A stretch of DNA of 64,000 nucleotides, taken from contig JACKMC010000002.1 of the NCBI GenBank assembly GCA_024235595.1, forward strand, positions 310,001 through 374,000, in the 5' to 3' direction. Shown here in pieces: positions 36,138 through 45,393 of the stretch. The notes under the pieces were generated by a model that had not been told where the DNA came from, did no database searches, and saw nothing but the letters and a program-made list of their open reading frames with translations. The stretch is from Zoogloeaceae bacterium (lineage in GTDB: Bacteria > Pseudomonadota > Gammaproteobacteria > Burkholderiales > Rhodocyclaceae). Each line of letters starts with the position of its first letter. Position 1 is the stretch's first letter. A program made the translations under genes and the position numbers.

Positions 36138-39100
36138 CTAAGGGTCGATCGCCTCCTCGGCAGTGCTCGGGGAGTGGCGCGTGCGCGCCGGGGTTTCGCT
36201 CGCCGAGCGGTCCAGCCTGTGCTCGAGGGCCAGGAGCCGCTGTTCCAGGGCCTCCAGCCTGTCGCGCAGGCGTTTCGCCATGACGGCGGCGTCCTGCCGG
36301 GCACACCCGGCACCGGGAAGTCGCACGGCATCGAGCAAGCGGTGCAGTGCGGCGTGGGCCTCGTCGACTGCGCGAAACTCATCGAGCGCGCCATAGCGTG
36401 CCGCCCCCTCGTTGCGGTACCAGTGACTGAATTCGCTTGCCGCGAGCAGAATTGCCTGCGGGGGGGCGATCGGCTGGCCCGACGCCAGGGCCGTGATGAC
36501 GCTCTGTACAAGGTTGCCATAGTGAAATTTCGCGACATGCAACGGCAGGTCCTGGCGCGGGCAGCGCCGCGCGCCGATCTGCCGCCAGCCGGCTGGCTGG
36601 CGGTAGGCCCTGACCCATTCGGGCAACCCGGCGGCCGGCATCGGGCGCGCAATGCCGTATCCCTGGCCGAGTTCGCAGCCCAGGCGCAGCAGCAGCTTGC
36701 CGTGCTCTTCGGTTTCGACCCCTTCGGCAATCACCTGGCGTTGGAACGCCTCGCTCAAGCCAATGATGGCCTCGACGATGGCAAGATCCTCAGGGTCGGC
36801 GAGCATGTCGCGGACGAAGGAGCAATCGATCTTCAGCGTATCGGCGGGCAGGCGGCGCAGATAGGTGAGCGAGGAATAGCCGGTACCGAAATCGTCGAGC
36901 GACACGGTCACGCCGAGGGCGCGGCATTGGCCGATGATCTCGGATACCCGGGCGATGTCGCTGAGCGCGGTGGTTTCCAATACCTCCAGTTCGATGAGGG
37001 TTGGCGGAACCTCTGGATGGGTCCGCAGCAGCCGCTCGAGCTCGCTGGCGAAGCCCGGCTGCTGGAGGTGACGACCGCTGATGTTGATGCTGACCTTGAT
37101 CTCGATGCCATCGGCGAGCCAGCATGACTGCTGGCGCAACACTTCGCCGAGAACCCATGCGCCGATGTCGATCGACAGATCGTCGTTCTCCACCAGCGGC
37201 AGGAATTCGAGCGGCGGCACCAGGCCGCGTTCGGGATCGTTCCAGCGCAGCAGCGCCTCGGCGCCGAGGACCTCGCCAGTGCGCATATTGACTTTCGGCT
37301 GGTAGTACATGGTCAGCTCTTCGTCGCGCAGCGCGCAAGCAATGCGTGCCAGGGTCTGGCGGCGGAGTTGCAGGTTGCGGTTTTCTTCGGAATCGAAGAT
37401 GTGATAGCGGCCCCGGCCGCCTTCCTTTGCCAGGTACATGGCGTGGTCGGCGTGTCGCAGCAGGGTGTCGGCGTCGACATCGTCGTGGGGATAGAGCGTC
37501 ACGCCGACGCTGGCCGAGATCTTCGAGGTGGCGCGTTCCGCTACCACGTAGTCGTCGGTGAGGCCTGCGAGGAGCCGCTCGAGCGCCTTCTCGCAGGAAG
37601 GGAAACCGTCGATTTCGCCGAGCAGGATCACGAATTCGTCGCCGCCAAGGCGCGCCACGCTGTCGCTTTCACGCAGCATGCGCCGCAGTCGGTCGGCAAC
37701 TTCGACCAGCAGGCTGTCTCCTGCCGCGTGGCCGAAGTGATCGTTCACCGGTTTGAAGCCGTCGAGGTCGAGATAGCACACCGCGAGCCATGTCCGGTTG
37801 CGCCGTGCGGAGGCCATCGCACGCTCGATACGGTCGGCCAGCAGTACCCTGTTGGGCAAGCCGGTGAGGGCATCGAAATGGGCCATGCGCTCGAGTTTCT
37901 CCTGCTGCTCGATGAGCCGGGTGATATCGGTGAACACCGCAATGTAGCGGGAGACGTTTCCTTGCGGATCGGTGATCGTCGAGATCGTCTCCATCTGGAC
38001 GAAAAGCTCGCCCGACTTGCGGCGATTCCAGATCTCGCCGCGCCAGGAGCCGGTCGCGTCGATCTGTGCCCACATCTTGCGGTAGAAGTCTTCGTCGTGC
38101 CTGCCAGAGCGCAGCAGTGCAGGGTTCTTGCCGAGAACCTCCTCGCGCGAATAGCCGGTGACCGCCGTGAATGCCGGATTGACGTCGATGATGCGCCGCT
38201 CCGCATCGGTAATGATGATGCCGTCGCGGGCGTGATCGAAGACGCTCGCCGCGAGCGAGAGCTTCTGCTCGGATTCGTAGCGCTCGGTGATGTCCTTGTT
38301 CACCCCGATGAGGCGCTGGGCGGTGCCGGAGTCGTCGGTATGCACGGTCGCGTGAGCCTGGATGAAGCGCAGCTTGCCGTGCCGATCCCGAATTCGGAAG
38401 ACGGTGTCGAATCGCCCCAGGGAATCGACGGCTTTCTGCCGTTCGGCTGCAACGCGATCACGATCGCCGGGATGCAGGCGCTCCTGCCACGCAGCCAGGT
38501 CGACGTCGAACGCCGCTTGATCAACGTCATAGAGCTCATGCATGCGGGCGTCCCAGAACAGGCGGCCGGTCTGCAGGTCGAGATCCCAGGTGCCGCTCTG
38601 CGCCGCCTGTTGGGCGAGATCGAGTCGTTCGCTCGCTTCGCGGACATCCGCCGTCATCGCATGGACCTTGCGCTGCACCCGCCGCCGCTCAGTGCCGAGC
38701 GACCAGATGATCGAGAAGAGCAGCAGGTCGATCAACAGGCCCCCTCCCGCGATCAGGGTGGGCAGGCTGCTTCGCGTGGCCGTCTCAAAAGACTCGGTGC
38801 TGTGGAAGCGCGCGTTCCAAATACGTCCGGACAAGGGGATCTGCGTATCTGCGCTGAGGTTCGCGGGCTTCGACGTGCTCGTCTGCCGGCTGTCGTAGAG
38901 CAAGGATTCTGCGCGCTCTGGCACACCCTCGTCGTAGAGTTCGAAGCCCACCTGGGCCACCTCATTGCCGAGAATGCCGCGCATCAGGTCGTTCATGCGG
39001 AATGGACTGTAGACAAAGCCGATCAGGGCTTCGCGGCGCCGGGCCACCGTGTCCGTCGGCGTGTCGGGGCGATAGACCGGAAGGTAGACCAGGAATCCGG

Positions 39101-39719
39101 CCTGCACGTCCGCCGAGGTTTCCTGGACCAGCACGACCCTGCCGGACACCGCCGCCGCGCCCGTATCGCGCGCGTGGTCCATGGCTGCGCGGCGCATCGG
39201 GTTCGAGTACATGTCGTAACCGAAGGCGCGGCGATTTCGCCAGTCGAAGGGCTCGAGATAGACGATCGCACTGTAAATGTCGCGTTTTCCCTCGGGCTTT
39301 ACCGTATAGGTATCGAAGCCTTCAGCCCGCACCGAGGCGATATGCGGGGCGAGTTGGCCGGGAGCTAGCATCTGCGCGTAGCCGATGCCCTGGATGCCGG
39401 GGAAATGTTCCTGAATCCGCATCCGCTCGACGAAAGTGCGCCATTCGGTACGCGTCGCGGGACGCTCCATGGCATCGAAGAAGGCCACCCCGCTGCGCAG
39501 CACCTGTTCGTATTCGAGCATGCGGTTGCGGATGCGCTGCACCGCGTCGCTGACTTCGAAGCTGAAGCGGTCGCTGGTGCGGCGCGCCACATAGCTGTCC
39601 GACACATACCAGCCCAATGCAGTGATCGCCAGTGATATCGCCAGCACCAGCCAGGCGGTGATTTCGTCATGGAGGAGGGCGACGATGCTTCTTCGCTCGC
39701 GGGGCATTCGACTCTTCAT
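36138..39719 (-). CDS. CHASE-PAS-PAS-GGDEF-EAL c-di-GMP signalling protein with CZB-like tail
   Basis: This is a 1193-residue membrane protein. Order: anchor helix (about 20-40), periplasmic CHASE domain (about 50-295), second helix (about 320-340), two PAS domains (about 365-470 and 490-600), GGDEF and EAL. GGDEF is intact (LGGDEFVIL near 691) with the inhibitory RxxD (RESD). EAL is intact too: EALLRW (820), NISGRHLQ, DDFGTGYSS (943) and AEGVET (1000). Synthesis and breakdown of c-di-GMP are thus both possible. After EAL comes a helical region resembling a chemoreceptor zinc-binding (CZB) domain (SHWYRNEGAARYG, EAHAALH), then a coiled coil. The ATG chosen has GGAG four bases upstream; another lies 22 codons earlier. 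Confidence 0.92.
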   Translation of the reverse strand: MKSRMPRERRSIVALLHDEITAWLVLAISLAITALGWYVSDSYVARRTSDRFSFEVSDAVQRIRNRMLEYEQVLRSGVAFFDAMERPATRTEWRTFVERMRIQEHFPGIQGIGYAQMLAPGQLAPHIASVRAEGFDTYTVKPEGKRDIYSAIVYLEPFDWRNRRAFGYDMYSNPMRRAAMDHARDTGAAAVSGRVVLVQETSADVQAGFLVYLPVYRPDTPTDTVARRREALIGFVYSPFRMNDLMRGILGNEVAQVGFELYDEGVPERAESLLYDSRQTSTSKPANLSADTQIPLSGRIWNARFHSTESFETATRSSLPTLIAGGGLLIDLLLFSIIWSLGTERRRVQRKVHAMTADVREASERLDLAQQAAQSGTWDLDLQTGRLFWDARMHELYDVDQAAFDVDLAAWQERLHPGDRDRVAAERQKAVDSLGRFDTVFRIRDRHGKLRFIQAHATVHTDDSGTAQRLIGVNKDITERYESEQKLSLAASVFDHARDGIIITDAERRIIDVNPAFTAVTGYSREEVLGKNPALLRSGRHDEDFYRKMWAQIDATGSWRGEIWNRRKSGELFVQMETISTITDPQGNVSRYIAVFTDITRLIEQQEKLERMAHFDALTGLPNRVLLADRIERAMASARRNRTWLAVCYLDLDGFKPVNDHFGHAAGDSLLVEVADRLRRMLRESDSVARLGGDEFVILLGEIDGFPSCEKALERLLAGLTDDYVVAERATSKISASVGVTLYPHDDVDADTLLRHADHAMYLAKEGGRGRYHIFDSEENRNLQLRRQTLARIACALRDEELTMYYQPKVNMRTGEVLGAEALLRWNDPERGLVPPLEFLPLVENDDLSIDIGAWVLGEVLRQQSCWLADGIEIKVSINISGRHLQQPGFASELERLLRTHPEVPPTLIELEVLETTALSDIARVSEIIGQCRALGVTVSLDDFGTGYSSLTYLRRLPADTLKIDCSFVRDMLADPEDLAIVEAIIGLSEAFQRQVIAEGVETEEHGKLLLRLGCELGQGYGIARPMPAAGLPEWVRAYRQPAGWRQIGARRCPRQDLPLHVAKFHYGNLVQSVITALASGQPIAPPQAILLAASEFSHWYRNEGAARYGALDEFRAVDEAHAALHRLLDAVRLPGAGCARQDAAVMAKRLRDRLEALEQRLLALEHRLDRSASETPARTRHSPSTAEEAIDP

Positions 39720-39848
39720 TGTTCTCCAGGATCTTCTCTCTTCCTTGCCGGCAACGATGTGGGGCGGGCGAGCTTCCTGTTTCAAACGGGAAAAGGGCGG
39801 CAGGACTTGAGTTACAGGGTGTGTCCCGGCGCTGGCGTCGTGCAGATG

Positions 39849-40691
39849 TCAGGGGTTCAACGGCCCGAGCCCGAGGCCGCGGGCGAGCAGCAAGGTGGAA
39901 ACGGCCAGGGATACGAGCGCGAAGGCCATGCGCAGATGCCTGCCGCCGATGCGTGTCGCGACCAGCCGGCCGGCGAGCAGGGATACGACCGCACCCGCGG
40001 CAAAGGGCAGCGCGACGGGCCAGGAAATCGACCCCTGCAGGGCCGCTGCAGATACCCCGCCGACCGACACCATGGCGATCACGGCCAGCGAAGTGGCGAG
40101 GATGCTGCGTGCGTCGAGGTTGGTGTGGCTGGTGAGCGCGGGGACGATCACGAAGCCGCCGCCGACACCGAGAAGGCCGCTGAGCGTGCCCGATATGGCT
40201 CCGGTGAGCGCCATCGCCCGCGCGCAGGGCAAAGTCCAGTCGAGCCGCCTGTCCGTTGCGGCGACCCTGCAGGCGGGCAGGACATCGCCGCCTACCGACG
40301 CCGTGGTGTCGTGGTGCCTCGATTGGCGCAGCATCCGCCACGCAGTCCATGCCAGTACGCCGGAAAACGCCACCATCAAGGGTGCATCGGGAAGGCGCTG
40401 TGCGAGCCAGATCCCGAAGGGTGCCAGCAGCATGCCGGTGACCCCGATCAGCGTCGCCGCGCGATAGCGTACGATGCCCTCCCGCAGGCCGAGTGCAGCA
40501 CCCAGCGCCGCCGCCAGGCCGACCGCAAGCAGGCCGATCGGTGCGGCTTGCTGCATCGGAAGATGAAGGCCGAAAACCAGCAAGGGCACGGCCAGGATGC
40601 CCCCGCCCGCACCCGTCAGTGCCAGAACCACGCCGACGACGCTACCCAGCAGGATTGCGAGCAGGGCCGGATCGAATGCGGAAATCGGCAT
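39849..40691 (-). CDS. TauE/SafE-family sulfite/sulfonate exporter
   Basis: This 280-residue inner-membrane protein has eight hydrophobic segments and the two TauE/SafE half-repeats, marked by LTGAGGGILAVPLLVFGL near the N-terminus and LLGVGGGFVIVPAL after the midpoint. The family exports sulfite, thiosulfate or small sulfonates. It lies 31 bases downstream of a persulfide-dioxygenase-like gene on the same strand, a common pair in which sulfite produced by the dioxygenase is exported. Confidence 0.9.
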   Translation of the reverse strand: MPISAFDPALLAILLGSVVGVVLALTGAGGGILAVPLLVFGLHLPMQQAAPIGLLAVGLAAALGAALGLREGIVRYRAATLIGVTGMLLAPFGIWLAQRLPDAPLMVAFSGVLAWTAWRMLRQSRHHDTTASVGGDVLPACRVAATDRRLDWTLPCARAMALTGAISGTLSGLLGVGGGFVIVPALTSHTNLDARSILATSLAVIAMVSVGGVSAAALQGSISWPVALPFAAGAVVSLLAGRLVATRIGGRHLRMAFALVSLAVSTLLLARGLGLGPLNP

Positions 40692-40722
40692 CTTGAAGTG
40701 TCGTCGCCAGTCGAGTGTTCGC

Positions 40723-41601
40723 TCAGAGCTGGTTCAGCGGGATCTTGATGTAGCGAACGCCATTGCCTTCTGCGGGTGGCAACTCACCGGCCCGCATGTT
40801 GACCTGCACCGACGGCAGGATGAGCACCGGCATTTCCAGTGTCGCATCCCGTTCGTTGCGCATGCTGGCGAATTCGTCTTCGCTGATGCCGTCGCGCACG
40901 TGTACGTTGCTGGCACGCTGCTCCGCAACGGTCGTCACGTAGGCGAGTTCGCGGCCACCGGGACGGTAGTCGTGGCACAGGTAGAGGCGGGTCTGCGGCG
41001 GCAGCGACAGGACCTTGCGGATCGAGCGGTAGAGGGTACGCGCGTCGCCGCCGGGAAAGTCGCAGCGCGCCGTTCCATAGTCCGGCATGAAGAGCGTATC
41101 GCCGACGAAGGCGGCGCTTTCGGTGGCGTCCGACACGATGTAGGTCATGCAGGCGGGGGTATGCCCGGGGGTGTGCATTGCACGGCACTCCAGGGTGCCG
41201 ATGCTGAATGACTCGCCGTCGTCGAAGAGGCGGTTGAACTGGCTGCCATCGCGAGCGAAGTCGGTGCCGGCATTGAAGAGCTTGCCGAAGACTTTCTGGA
41301 CCGTGGTGATGTGGCCGCCGATGGCGAGCTTGCCGCCGAGCTGGGCCTGCAGATAGGGTGCCGCGGAGAGGTGATCGGCATGGACGTGGGTCTCGAGGAT
41401 CCATTCCAGGGTCGCGCCGAGCTCCCTGATCCGGGCGATCAGGCGGTCCGCGCCGCGGGTGGCGGTACGTCCGGCCTTGGGGTCGTAGTCAAGGACGCTG
41501 TCGATCACTGCGCAGCGCATGCTCTCGCTGTCGAGCACGATGTAGCTGATGGTGCTGGTGGCTTCGTCGAAGAAGCCCTCGATGTTCATGGTGTTCGTCA
41601 T
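40723..41601 (-). CDS. Beta-lactamase-fold hydrolase, persulfide dioxygenase (Blh/ETHE1-like) type
   Basis: This 292-residue metallo-beta-lactamase-fold protein has THVHADHLSAAPYL for the metal site, further ligands in HTPGHT and VGDTLFMPDYGTARCDFPGGDA, and HDYRPGGRE near the end. These resemble the Blh and ETHE1 persulfide dioxygenases, which oxidise glutathione persulfide to sulfite. The partner downstream is a TauE-type exporter, which fits sulfite removal. An ATTAG/CTAAT dyad lies at the likely promoter. Start: ATG preceded by CAGGGAG; a second ATG lies five codons in. Confidence 0.88.
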   Translation of the reverse strand: MTNTMNIEGFFDEATSTISYIVLDSESMRCAVIDSVLDYDPKAGRTATRGADRLIARIRELGATLEWILETHVHADHLSAAPYLQAQLGGKLAIGGHITTVQKVFGKLFNAGTDFARDGSQFNRLFDDGESFSIGTLECRAMHTPGHTPACMTYIVSDATESAAFVGDTLFMPDYGTARCDFPGGDARTLYRSIRKVLSLPPQTRLYLCHDYRPGGRELAYVTTVAEQRASNVHVRDGISEDEFASMRNERDATLEMPVLILPSVQVNMRAGELPPAEGNGVRYIKIPLNQL

Positions 41602-41650
41602 GGGGCGCTCCCTGCGGACTTGCAATGACCATGCCGGTCGCCGGATAATC

Positions 41651-41672
41651 ATTAGAGACAGCTAATATTCTA
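41651..41672 (-). promoter_or_regulatory. Candidate operator/promoter of the persulfide dioxygenase-exporter pair
   Basis: An AT-rich island holds the inverted repeat ATTAG, six bases, CTAAT (41651-41666). Directly beside it, on the minus strand, is a -10-like TAGAAT (41667-41672); I see no good -35. A dyad just downstream of a -10 suits repression, for example by an ArsR-family persulfide sensor as known for related operons. No regulator gene is adjacent. Confidence 0.4.
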
Positions 41673-41751
41673 CCCTGAGATCGATTCTCTTTGCCGGAAC
41701 ATTACCCTGTTGTGAGCGGTCGATGAGGAAACCATCGCGAGGTGCAAGGGT

Positions 41752-42903
41752 ATGAAGGTCATGTCGATGCGGAAGCAGCTCATCGCTTGGGTATCCATTG
41801 CGCTGCTCCTCGGAGCGGCGGGTGCGAGCGCGCAAGCGATGCGAACCGTCGCCTCGGCGGGCGGCCCGATCAGCGTCAGCGTGGTGGCCGAGGGACTCGA
41901 AGCGCCATGGTCGCTGGCTTTCCTGCCCGATGGGCGGATGCTGGTGAGCGAGCGTCCGGGCCGGCTGCGGATCGTCGGCGCGGATGGACGCGTCTCGGCG
42001 CCGCTGGCCGGCGTTCCGGAGGTACACGACCGCGGCCAGGGCGGGCTGCTGGATGTGGTGCTGAGCCCGGATTTCGCGCGCGACCAGACGATCTTCTTCT
42101 CCTTCGCGCAGCCTACCCGCGACGGCGCCCGCACCGCGGTGGCGCGCGCGCATCTCGACCTGGCGGCGCAGCGCATCGATGAGCTGAAGGTGATCTTCGC
42201 CCAGAACGAGGACCCCGACGGCCGTCATCATTTCGGTTCGCGGCTGGTGTTCGACCGTGCCGGCAACCTGTTCGTTACCCTCGGCGAGCGAAACTCGCGG
42301 CGCGAGAGCGCCCAGGATCTCGGCAGTCATCTCGGCAAGGTGGTGCGGATCAGGCCCGACGGCAGCGTGCCGGCCGACAACCCCTTTGTCGGGCGCAAGG
42401 ACGTGATGCCCGAGATTTGGTCCTACGGCCATCGCAACGTCCAGGGGGCGGCGCTGCATCCGCGTAGCGGACAGCTGTGGACGCACGAGCACGGGCCGCA
42501 AGGTGGCGACGAGGTGAATATCGATGTTGCCGGAGCGAACTACGGCTGGCCGGTCATCACCTTCGGACGCGAATATGTAACCGGCTTTCGCATTGGCGAG
42601 GGTTCCGTCCGGGCCGACGTCACGCCGCCGCGTCACCAATGGACGCCGTCGATCGCGCCCTCGGGCATGGCTTTCTATAGCGGCGCACTGTTCCCGCACT
42701 GGCAGGGCAGTCTCTTCGTCGGCTCACTCAAGTTCGGCATGTTGTCGCGACTGTCGCTCGATGGTGATGCGGTGGTGGCGGAGGAGCGCCTGCTGGGCGA
42801 GATCGGGCATCGCCTCCGTGATGTGCGCCAGGGTCCCGAGGGTGCCTTGTATCTGCTCGATGAAACGGCGGGCAGTATTCTCAGGCTCACTCCGGCGCGC
42901 TGA
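41752..42903 (+). CDS. PQQ-dependent aldose sugar dehydrogenase (YliI/Asd-like)
   Basis: This 383-residue exported protein has a signal peptide (about residues 1-28) and the soluble PQQ glucose/sorbosone dehydrogenase fold. Marker blocks are LEAPWSLAFLPDGRMLVSERPGRLR, HHFGSRLVFDRAGNLFVTLGER, YGHRNVQGAALHP and WTHEHGPQGGDE; the histidine and arginine there match the active-site region. It should oxidise aldoses in the periplasm with PQQ and pass electrons to the respiratory chain. No pqq synthesis genes are in the window. In-frame ATGs three and five codons downstream are alternative starts. Confidence 0.92.
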   Translation: MKVMSMRKQLIAWVSIALLLGAAGASAQAMRTVASAGGPISVSVVAEGLEAPWSLAFLPDGRMLVSERPGRLRIVGADGRVSAPLAGVPEVHDRGQGGLLDVVLSPDFARDQTIFFSFAQPTRDGARTAVARAHLDLAAQRIDELKVIFAQNEDPDGRHHFGSRLVFDRAGNLFVTLGERNSRRESAQDLGSHLGKVVRIRPDGSVPADNPFVGRKDVMPEIWSYGHRNVQGAALHPRSGQLWTHEHGPQGGDEVNIDVAGANYGWPVITFGREYVTGFRIGEGSVRADVTPPRHQWTPSIAPSGMAFYSGALFPHWQGSLFVGSLKFGMLSRLSLDGDAVVAEERLLGEIGHRLRDVRQGPEGALYLLDETAGSILRLTPAR

Positions 42904-43146
42904 ACGGCGCGGCCCGCGTGCGCGGCGAGGTCGGCGTCCGGCAATGCCTCGGGATTGAGCGGCTCGACGCCGCCCACGCGGGGCAAGCCTGAGCGCTCGA
43001 CTTGCGGCGCCACGTGCCTCATGCCGGCCCGTGCCTTGCGGATCGCCCAGGCTGTAGGTAGCGGCGTATTACCTCGCGCAGTCCGCACGGTGAAATACTG
43101 CGTTCAGGTCGGGGCGGTCAGATCCTGACGACAAGAGGAGACAATC

Positions 43147-43761
43147 ATGCAAACGATCCGCATCACCGCGGAGGGCGCCAGCGAGCCGTCGGTCGGTGGC
43201 GCCCGACCCGAGTTGCCGCTGACGCGGCGCCAGTTCCTGAAGGGCTCGGGAGTTCTGTTCGGCACCATCGCCATCGGCAGCCCGCTGGCGATGCTCGCGC
43301 CCTCGCCGGCGTGGGCGCTCGAGCTCAAGGCCCTCGATAGCCGCAGCGGTGAAACCCTGCTCAAGTTCGGCCGGACGCTGTATCCCCACGAGACGCTGCC
43401 CGACGCGGTGTATGCCTTGCTGGTCAAGGATCTCGACGCCATGGCCGGGGCCGATCCCAAGCTCGCCGAGCAGTTGCGCCAGGGCGTGCTCGAGCTCGAT
43501 CAGGCCGCTGGCGGGGCTTTCTCGAAAGCCAGCGCGGCAAAACAGATGGCCGCGGTGAGGGCCCTCGAGGGCACCCCCTTCTTTGCCACCGTGCGCGGCA
43601 AGTGCGTCACCTCGCTCTACGACAACGAGATGACCTGGGTTGCCTTCGGCTACCCAGGCGAATCGTGGAGCAAGGGCGGCTACATCGCCCGCGGCTTCCA
43701 GGACCTGAAATGGCTGCCGGCTCCGCCCGAGAGCGCGAGCCCCCCGCCCTACATGGGCTGA
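43147..43761 (+). CDS. Tat-exported small subunit of a GMC dehydrogenase (gluconate 2-dehydrogenase subunit 3-like)
   Basis: This 204-residue protein carries a twin-arginine signal (LTRRQFLKGSG followed by a hydrophobic stretch to about residue 58). The rest resembles the small gamma subunit of membrane-bound GMC-type dehydrogenases (FGRTLYPHETLPDAVY, FFATVRGKCVTSLYDNEM). In those complexes the small subunit's Tat signal carries the folded flavoprotein across the membrane. The GMC oxidoreductase gene follows after 36 bases. AAGAGGAG upstream sets the start. A membrane-bound cytochrome c subunit, normal for gluconate dehydrogenase, is not present here. Confidence 0.85.
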   Translation: MQTIRITAEGASEPSVGGARPELPLTRRQFLKGSGVLFGTIAIGSPLAMLAPSPAWALELKALDSRSGETLLKFGRTLYPHETLPDAVYALLVKDLDAMAGADPKLAEQLRQGVLELDQAAGGAFSKASAAKQMAAVRALEGTPFFATVRGKCVTSLYDNEMTWVAFGYPGESWSKGGYIARGFQDLKWLPAPPESASPPPYMG

Positions 43762-43797
43762 TCGACGGCACTCATTGCAGGAATAGGGAGACAGGAC

Positions 43798-45366
43798 ATG
43801 GCGAAGTTTGGATTCGACGACGACTCTGTGGTCGTGATTATCGGTTCGGGCGCAGGCGGCGGCACGCTGGCGAACGAGTTGTGCCAGAAGGGCATCAAGG
43901 TGGTGGTTCTCGAAGCGGGGGCGATGCAGTCCAACGCCAGCTTCATCAACGACGAGTGGAAGTCGTTCGCGCAACTTGCCTGGCTGGATGCGCGCACGAC
44001 CTCGGGCAGCTTTCGCCTGGCCAAGGATTTTCCCGGCCTGCCGGCCTGGATCTGCAAGACCGTGGGTGGCACGACAACCCACTGGGCTGGCGCCTCGCTG
44101 CGCTTCCAGGAGCGCGAATTCAAGGTCCGCACCCAGTATGGCCACATCGAGGGTGCCAATCTGATGGACTGGCCGCTCGAGCTGCGGGAGCTCGAGCCGT
44201 GGTACGCGAAGGCCGAAGACAAGATGGGCGTGACCCGTACCCACGGGATTCCCGGCCTGCCCGGCAACAACAACTTCAAGGTCATGTACGCCGGGGCGAG
44301 CAAGCTCGGCTACAAGGACGTACATACCGGCAACATGGCCATCAACAGCCAGCCGCGGGACGGTCGCGGACACTGCCTGCAGCTCGGCTTCTGTTTCCAG
44401 GGGTGCAAGAGCGGAGCCAAGTGGTCCACCCTCTACACCGAGCTGCCCAAGGCGGAAGCCACCGGCAAGCTCGATCTGCGACCCGAATCACACGTTACCC
44501 GCATCGAGCACAACGCCGCCGGCAAGGTGAGCGGCGTGGTCTATTTCGACAAGGACGGCAAGGAACAGCGGCAAAAGGCGCGTATCGTCTGCGTGGCGGG
44601 TAACTCCATCGAAACCCCGCGCCTGCTGCTGTTGTCGGCCTCCGCGATGTTCAAGGACGGCCTGGCGAACTCTTCAGGCCAGGTCGGTCGCAACTACATG
44701 CGGCACATGACCGGCTCGGTCTATGCCGCATTCAAGGACCCGGTCCATATGTACCGCGGTACCACGATGGCGGGCATCGTGCGAGACGAAGCCGGCCTCG
44801 ATACCCGGCGCGGATTCGTCGGCGGCTATGAACTCGAGACCCTCTCGCTCGGTGTGCCCTTCATGGCAGCCTTCCTCGACCCCGGCGGCTGGGGGCCGGA
44901 TTTCGCCTGGTGGATGGAACACTACACGCAGCTGGCCGGCATGTGGATCGTCGGTGAGGACATGCCGCGCGAGACCAATCGCATCACCCTCAACCCCAAG
45001 GTCAAGGACAAGTATGGCAATCCGGTGCCGAACGTGCACTTCGACGACCACCCGAACGACATCGCGATGCGCGATCATGCCTATACTCAGGGAGAGCGCA
45101 TCTACCAGGCGGCGGGTGCGATCCGCACTTTCCGCACGCCGCCGTACCCTTCGACCCACAACCTGGGCACCTGCCGCATGGGGGCCTCGGCGGCCGACAG
45201 CGTGTGCAATGCATTCGGCCAGACACACGACATTCCGAACCTCTTCATCTCCGACGGCAGCCAGTTTACGACCGGAGGTGCGGAGAACCCGACCCTGACG
45301 ATCGTCGCCCTCGCCATCCGGCAGGCCGATCACATCGCCAGCCAGATGAGCCGCAAGGCAATCTGA
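43798..45366 (+). CDS. GMC-family FAD-dependent oxidoreductase (large subunit)
   Basis: This 522-residue flavoprotein has the FAD motif VIIGSGAGGGTLANELCQKG, the glutamate in VVLEAGA, GGTTTHWAGASLRF and the C-terminal GMC signature (THNLGTCRMG, then GGAENPTLTIVALAIRQADHI). It lacks its own signal peptide, so it should be exported with the preceding Tat subunit. Members oxidise alcohols or sugar acids such as gluconate; the substrate is not fixed by the sequence. AGGGAG lies about ten bases before the ATG. The next gene, 27 bases downstream, encodes a ribbon-helix-helix protein. Confidence 0.92.
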   Translation: MAKFGFDDDSVVVIIGSGAGGGTLANELCQKGIKVVVLEAGAMQSNASFINDEWKSFAQLAWLDARTTSGSFRLAKDFPGLPAWICKTVGGTTTHWAGASLRFQEREFKVRTQYGHIEGANLMDWPLELRELEPWYAKAEDKMGVTRTHGIPGLPGNNNFKVMYAGASKLGYKDVHTGNMAINSQPRDGRGHCLQLGFCFQGCKSGAKWSTLYTELPKAEATGKLDLRPESHVTRIEHNAAGKVSGVVYFDKDGKEQRQKARIVCVAGNSIETPRLLLLSASAMFKDGLANSSGQVGRNYMRHMTGSVYAAFKDPVHMYRGTTMAGIVRDEAGLDTRRGFVGGYELETLSLGVPFMAAFLDPGGWGPDFAWWMEHYTQLAGMWIVGEDMPRETNRITLNPKVKDKYGNPVPNVHFDDHPNDIAMRDHAYTQGERIYQAAGAIRTFRTPPYPSTHNLGTCRMGASAADSVCNAFGQTHDIPNLFISDGSQFTTGGAENPTLTIVALAIRQADHIASQMSRKAI

Positions 45367-45393
45367 AACCAGCGTCACCGCGAGGAGAGCGAC

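Noticed and set aside
37368..39368. 666-residue open frame antisense to the GGDEF-EAL gene
   Set aside because: The leftward frame carries intact GGDEF and EAL motifs; the rightward frame has none and no ribosome-binding site.
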